Assembly: GCF_963676285.1 (NCBI RefSeq)
Contig: NZ_OY781063.1
Coordinates: 1,550,001-1,614,000 of the forward strand
Origin: an uncultured Sphaerochaeta sp.
GTDB lineage: Bacteria; Spirochaetota; Spirochaetia; Sphaerochaetales; Sphaerochaetaceae
Direction: 5' to 3'
Length of the DNA: 64,000 nucleotides
Under the pieces are notes generated by a model. That model made no database searches. It saw only the letters and a list, made by a program, of their open reading frames with translations, and was not told where the DNA came from. This document shows, one piece after another, positions 60,718 to 64,000 of the stretch (positions are counted from its first letter, which is position 1; each line of letters opens with the position of its first letter). Made by a program: the position numbers and the translations under genes.

Positions 60718-62519
60718 CAGATCAAATTCTCCATAATGAATTCGCGTCGTTCAGGGGTATTGTTGCCCATATAGAACTCCATGGTTTTATGCATCTCATT
60801 CATACCAGCAATGGAGACAGGAAGCAGACGCATATCCTCCCCGATAAATTGTCCAAACTCCTTCGGGTCTATCTCACCAAGCCCTTTGAACCTGGTCACC
60901 TCAGCATTTCTAATCTGGCTTGTGGCGTGGTTCCGTTCCTTCTCGCTGTAACAGTATACCGTCTGTGTCTTGTTCCGTACACGGAACAGGGGAGTCTCCA
61001 GGATGTAGAGACGACCGGAGAGCACCAAATCCTCAAAATAGGTCAGGAAATAGGTCATCAACAGGTTACGGATATGAAAACCATCGGTATCAGCATCGGT
61101 AGCAATGATAACTTTTCCGTACCGTAGGCCTTCCACTCCATTCTCTATACCAAGTGCGACCATCATATTATAGAGCTCGGCGTTCTTGTATATTTCCGTT
61201 TTCTTCTTCCCAAACACGTTGACTATCTTTCCCCTGAGGCTGAATACCGCCTGGGTCATGACATCACGTGTCTTGGTAATCGTTCCGCTGGCACTATCTC
61301 CCTCAGTGAGGAAGATCATGGAGTTATCACACTCCTCCTGATGTGCGCTGCTTTGCCCTAGGTGATACTTGCAATCCTTGAGCTTGGGAATATTCAGGCT
61401 GACCTTCTTGGCCGACTCTCTTGCACCCTTCTTTACCTCATTCAGCTCTTTGCGAAGCTTCTCGTTGTTAAGGATTTTCTGGTTGATCTTCTCCGCTTCA
61501 GTGGTGTTTTTCAACAGAAAGTCGACAATGGCGTCCTTTACTTCATTGACAATCCAGGTCCTGATTTCCGTATTGCTGAGTTTGTTTTTCGTCTGGGATT
61601 CAAAAACCGGTTCCTTGATCTTGACAGCGATTGCTCCAACCACCCCTTCTCTTACATCCTGTGGTGCCCAGTTCTTCTTGAAGTACTCGTTTATGCCTTT
61701 GAGAATACCCTCTTTGAAAGCACTCTGATGGGTTCCCCCATCGGTGGTATGCTGGCCATTCACATAGGAGAAGTAGTTCTCTCCGTAGGAACCAGTCACA
61801 TGGGTCAAGGAAAACTCAAGCTGCTTACTCTGGTAGTGGATGATCGAGTAGAGATTTTCCGTGCCCACCTCTTTATCGAGAAGGTCATACAGGCCATTGG
61901 ATGATTTATAGGCACGATTATTGTAATTGATCGTGAGTCCCGTATTCAGATAGGCATAGCTCCAGATCCTGGAGATGACAAAATCCTCATTATAGGAATA
62001 CTCACCAAACAGTTCCGGGTCAGGGGTGAAGAGTACTTCAGTACCATCTGCTTCCTCTGACTTACCACTCTTTTCTCTGACCAGCACGCCTTTCTCGAAG
62101 ATAGCCGTGCTGTATTTACCTTCACGATAGCTGGTGACCTGAAAATGAGAGGAGAGGGCATTCACTGCCTTGGTACCAACACCATTGAGGCCAACAGAGA
62201 ACTGGAAGACATCATCACTATACTTTGCACCCGTATTGATGATTGAGACACAGTCGACCACTTTCCCGAGGGGAATACCGCGTCCGAAGTCTCTCACCGA
62301 CACCTCACTCTCTTTCAGACGGATGACGATACGGCTACCATAGCCCATGATGAACTCGTCGATACTGTTATCCACCACCTCCTTGAGAAGGATGTAGATA
62401 CCATCATCGACATGGGTACCGTTTCCCAATCGCCCGATATACATACCGGGACGTTTTCGAATATGTTCCAACGCGCTGAGCGTAAGGATTTTCGATTCAT
62501 CATATGTTGTCTTCGCCAT
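60717..62519 (-). CDS. parE: DNA topoisomerase IV subunit B (GyrB/ParE type)
   Basis: 600 residues. The GHKL ATPase has EVVDNSIDEFIMGYG, DFGRGIPLG, GLNGVGTKAVNALS and QKTDGGTHQSAF-like sequence (QHTTDGGTHQSAF). The TOPRIM domain has LTEGDSASG and DADTDGFHIRNLLMTYF. It drives the ParC cleavage complex. A near-consensus promoter places the -10 only 8 nt before the ATG, and there is no Shine-Dalgarno. Confidence 0.93.
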   Translation of the reverse strand: MAKTTYDESKILTLSALEHIRKRPGMYIGRLGNGTHVDDGIYILLKEVVDNSIDEFIMGYGSRIVIRLKESEVSVRDFGRGIPLGKVVDCVSIINTGAKYSDDVFQFSVGLNGVGTKAVNALSSHFQVTSYREGKYSTAIFEKGVLVREKSGKSEEADGTEVLFTPDPELFGEYSYNEDFVISRIWSYAYLNTGLTINYNNRAYKSSNGLYDLLDKEVGTENLYSIIHYQSKQLEFSLTHVTGSYGENYFSYVNGQHTTDGGTHQSAFKEGILKGINEYFKKNWAPQDVREGVVGAIAVKIKEPVFESQTKNKLSNTEIRTWIVNEVKDAIVDFLLKNTTEAEKINQKILNNEKLRKELNEVKKGARESAKKVSLNIPKLKDCKYHLGQSSAHQEECDNSMIFLTEGDSASGTITKTRDVMTQAVFSLRGKIVNVFGKKKTEIYKNAELYNMMVALGIENGVEGLRYGKVIIATDADTDGFHIRNLLMTYFLTYFEDLVLSGRLYILETPLFRVRNKTQTVYCYSEKERNHATSQIRNAEVTRFKGLGEIDPKEFGQFIGEDMRLLPVSIAGMNEMHKTMEFYMGNNTPERREFIMENLI

Positions 62520-62527
62520 GACTGTGC

Positions 62528-62556
62528 ATTATAACAGAATTCTACAATGATGGCAA
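62528..62556 (-). promoter_or_regulatory. parE-parC-rluA promoter, leaderless type
   Basis: On the minus strand -35 TTGCCA (62551-62556), exactly 17 bp, then a perfect -10 TATAAT (62528-62533). Eight nt (62520-62527) separate the -10 from the ATG, so the mRNA has at most 1-3 nt of leader. Confidence 0.65.
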
Positions 62557-62614
62557 AATAGTCGATAGAATAAATTACTTGCAGGATGACAGGTCAGTGC
62601 ACTACCCTATGAAT

Positions 62615-63211
62615 ATGAACACCATACTCTTGGTTTATCTTGGCATCTCATTTGCTCACCTCAGCTTCCGCTCAGAAGGTTATCGATTTCTTGGAAATTT
62701 GACAAAAGTCTTGTTGATGCCTACCCTGATGCTATTTCTCATGCAGCAGGGGGACTATCCCCTGCTTCTCGCTGCACTTCTCTTTGCCACCATCGGGGAT
62801 GCCTTGTTGAACAAGGGGCATCAAGGAAGCCATTTTATCTGGGGTATGGCAAGTTTTGCAGTGTGCCATATCTTCTACGGCATCCACGTCCTATTGTTGG
62901 GTGTGGACTGGATTCTCGCAGCCATTGCTTTTTCAGGACTTATGATTCCCTATAGCCTGTTGTATCGCCTGATCGGGAAGCAGAAGGGTTCTGCCAAATA
63001 CCTCGCATATGCAATGCTGCTCTTCATGCTAGCGTCCCTGTTGACCGGACTTGCCTCGCTACTCTGCATCATGGGAATATTGCTGTTCATACTAAGCGAT
63101 ACCATGATCGGTATGGACAGTCTTGCAATGAAACACGTAAATGATACCAGTATTATGGGAAGTTACATCCTCGCCCAACTCTTACTGGTTCTTGGATTCA
63201 CCGCACTCTAG
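62615..63211 (+). CDS. YhhN/TMEM86-family membrane protein, lysoplasmalogenase-like
   Basis: 198 residues (200 if the ATG at 62609 is used) with about seven to eight membrane helices. The family pattern of Asp residues is present in LFATIGDALLN and LLFILSDTMIGMDSL. Relatives hydrolyse the vinyl-ether bond of lysoplasmalogens, and plasmalogens occur in anaerobic bacteria. No Shine-Dalgarno is seen; a -10-like TACCCT (62603-62608), with TTGCAG 18 bp upstream, ends 6 nt before the ATG at 62615. It is divergent from parE. Confidence 0.8.
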   Translation: MNTILLVYLGISFAHLSFRSEGYRFLGNLTKVLLMPTLMLFLMQQGDYPLLLAALLFATIGDALLNKGHQGSHFIWGMASFAVCHIFYGIHVLLLGVDWILAAIAFSGLMIPYSLLYRLIGKQKGSAKYLAYAMLLFMLASLLTGLASLLCIMGILLFILSDTMIGMDSLAMKHVNDTSIMGSYILAQLLLVLGFTAL

Positions 63212-63220
63212 GAGAACACA

Positions 63221-64000
63221 ATGAAACCTCATCACACACACCAAACTCGCCAGCCCCTGCATAAGAAAAAGGAAGGACTGGCTGCCGGATCCCTGGTCTT
63301 TGTGGGAGACGGGCAACCCGAGGCGACCAGAATTCGCACTCACCTCTACTCATCTGGATCGTATGAGTTGATTGAAGGGTTTGTGCTACCGAAAGAGAAC
63401 CAACGTTGCTGGGTGCAAATCAGTGGACTTTCCAATATCATGTCCATCGTCGAGGTTGCAAAGGCTTTTTCCCTTTCCACCCTCAGCCTTGAGGATGTAT
63501 TCTCCACCGATCAACGCCTGAAACTCGACAGCTATGAGCAGTATCTCGCCATCACGCTGAGAATTCTTCCAACGGAAACCACCGAAGACCAACAGCTCTC
63601 CCTCTTCCTGGGGAAGCATTGGGTGCTCTCCATCACAGAGTATGCAAGTGAGGTATTCCTCCCTGCCATACGTCAGTTGGAAGATCCGCAGACCAAGCTG
63701 CAGGGAGGAGACAGCAGTTTGCTCTTTCATGCACTCATCGACCGGGTCGTCGACCAATACCTGGTGAGAGCTGATGAACTGGAGAATGAGACCGATGAGC
63801 TGGAACAGCTTGTGATTACCTCACCAAGTTCCACCGATGCACCTACCATCCACAGGCATAAGGCGAAGATTCTCGCACTGAGGAGGATGACCAGCCCCCT
63901 GAAAGATATCCTCGCCACCATGATCAGAGTTGAGCACCCCTTTCTGGATAAGAATACCAAAATATTGCTCACCGACATCCAAGACCATGCTCTTTGGCTT
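63221..64000 (+). CDS. CorA family magnesium/cobalt transporter, N-terminal part
   Basis: 260 codons, open at the right edge. The cytoplasmic domain typical of CorA is present: IRTHLYSSGSYELIEG, VQISGLSNIMSIVEVAKAFS, then LSLEDVFSTDQRLKLDSYEQ and YLAITLRI. The long helices begin with LFHALIDRVVDQYLVRADEL and HRHKAKILALRRMTSPLKDI. The two membrane helices with the GMN motif lie beyond the window. TAGGAGA precedes the ATG at 63221, 9 bp after the previous stop codon, so the two genes may be cotranscribed. Confidence 0.92.
   Translation, partial: MKPHHTHQTRQPLHKKKEGLAAGSLVFVGDGQPEATRIRTHLYSSGSYELIEGFVLPKENQRCWVQISGLSNIMSIVEVAKAFSLSTLSLEDVFSTDQRLKLDSYEQYLAITLRILPTETTEDQQLSLFLGKHWVLSITEYASEVFLPAIRQLEDPQTKLQGGDSSLLFHALIDRVVDQYLVRADELENETDELEQLVITSPSSTDAPTIHRHKAKILALRRMTSPLKDILATMIRVEHPFLDKNTKILLTDIQDHALWL

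Noticed and set aside
1..64000. CRISPR arrays, tRNA or rRNA genes, intact insertion sequences or prophage
   Set aside because: No regularly spaced repeats, cloverleaf or rRNA signatures, transposase or integrase genes, or terminal inverted repeats were seen on either strand.

Overview
The window reads as chromosomal DNA of a fermentative, anaerobic spirochaete of the Sphaerochaeta type. This is an inference from gene content (pyruvate:ferredoxin oxidoreductase, rubredoxin, adenosylcobalamin-dependent ribonucleotide reductase, many binding-protein sugar and TRAP transporters, a DUF4954 protein, ParE/ParC in tandem), not from a marker gene. No rRNA, tRNA, CRISPR array, phage or intact insertion sequence was found. 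Gene density is high and most regions are ordinary operons.

Layout. 1-5.4 kb: the start of an MFS gene, a MATE pump, a previously unlisted 35-residue gene with its own terminator, a padR/HAAS-membrane-protein pair and a large left-handed beta-helix protein. 5.4-14.5 kb: a decayed MATE gene, an alpha/beta hydrolase, then a LacI-led ABC sugar operon (binding protein, two permeases, a 680-residue possible glycosidase, an EEP-fold enzyme) meeting an SGNH hydrolase. 14.6-18.4 kb: a GntR regulator and a DctPQM TRAP transporter, followed by a roughly 0.75 kb gene-poor stretch. 19-26.9 kb: redox genes (CoA-disulfide reductase fused to rhodanese, TusA and DsrE modules, rubredoxin, flavoproteins, two nitroreductases) and an MFS transporter. 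27-35 kb: a YesN/YesM-type two-component system with a sugar-binding lipoprotein, convergent with an mglBAC galactoside importer. 35-49.3 kb: a pectinesterase-like protein, PFOR, MFS, NrdJ, glutamate dehydrogenase and a receiver/PEP-synthase-like fusion. 49.3-56.9 kb: a TRAP-transketolase-transaldolase operon with a GntR regulator, the best candidate here for an undescribed catabolic pathway. 57-64 kb: aldo/keto reductase, pseudouridine synthase, ParC, ParE, lysoplasmalogenase-like protein and the start of CorA.

How it works together. Carbohydrates and carboxylic acids enter by ABC and TRAP systems under local LacI, GntR and two-component control. They feed glycolysis and the pentose-phosphate carboligases, and PFOR oxidises the pyruvate to acetyl-CoA and reduced ferredoxin. 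A regulatory theme crosses the window: about ten genes lack a Shine-Dalgarno sequence and carry a -10-like hexamer 5-8 nt before their ATG, which suggests leaderless mRNAs. Operon-internal genes have normal Shine-Dalgarno sites.
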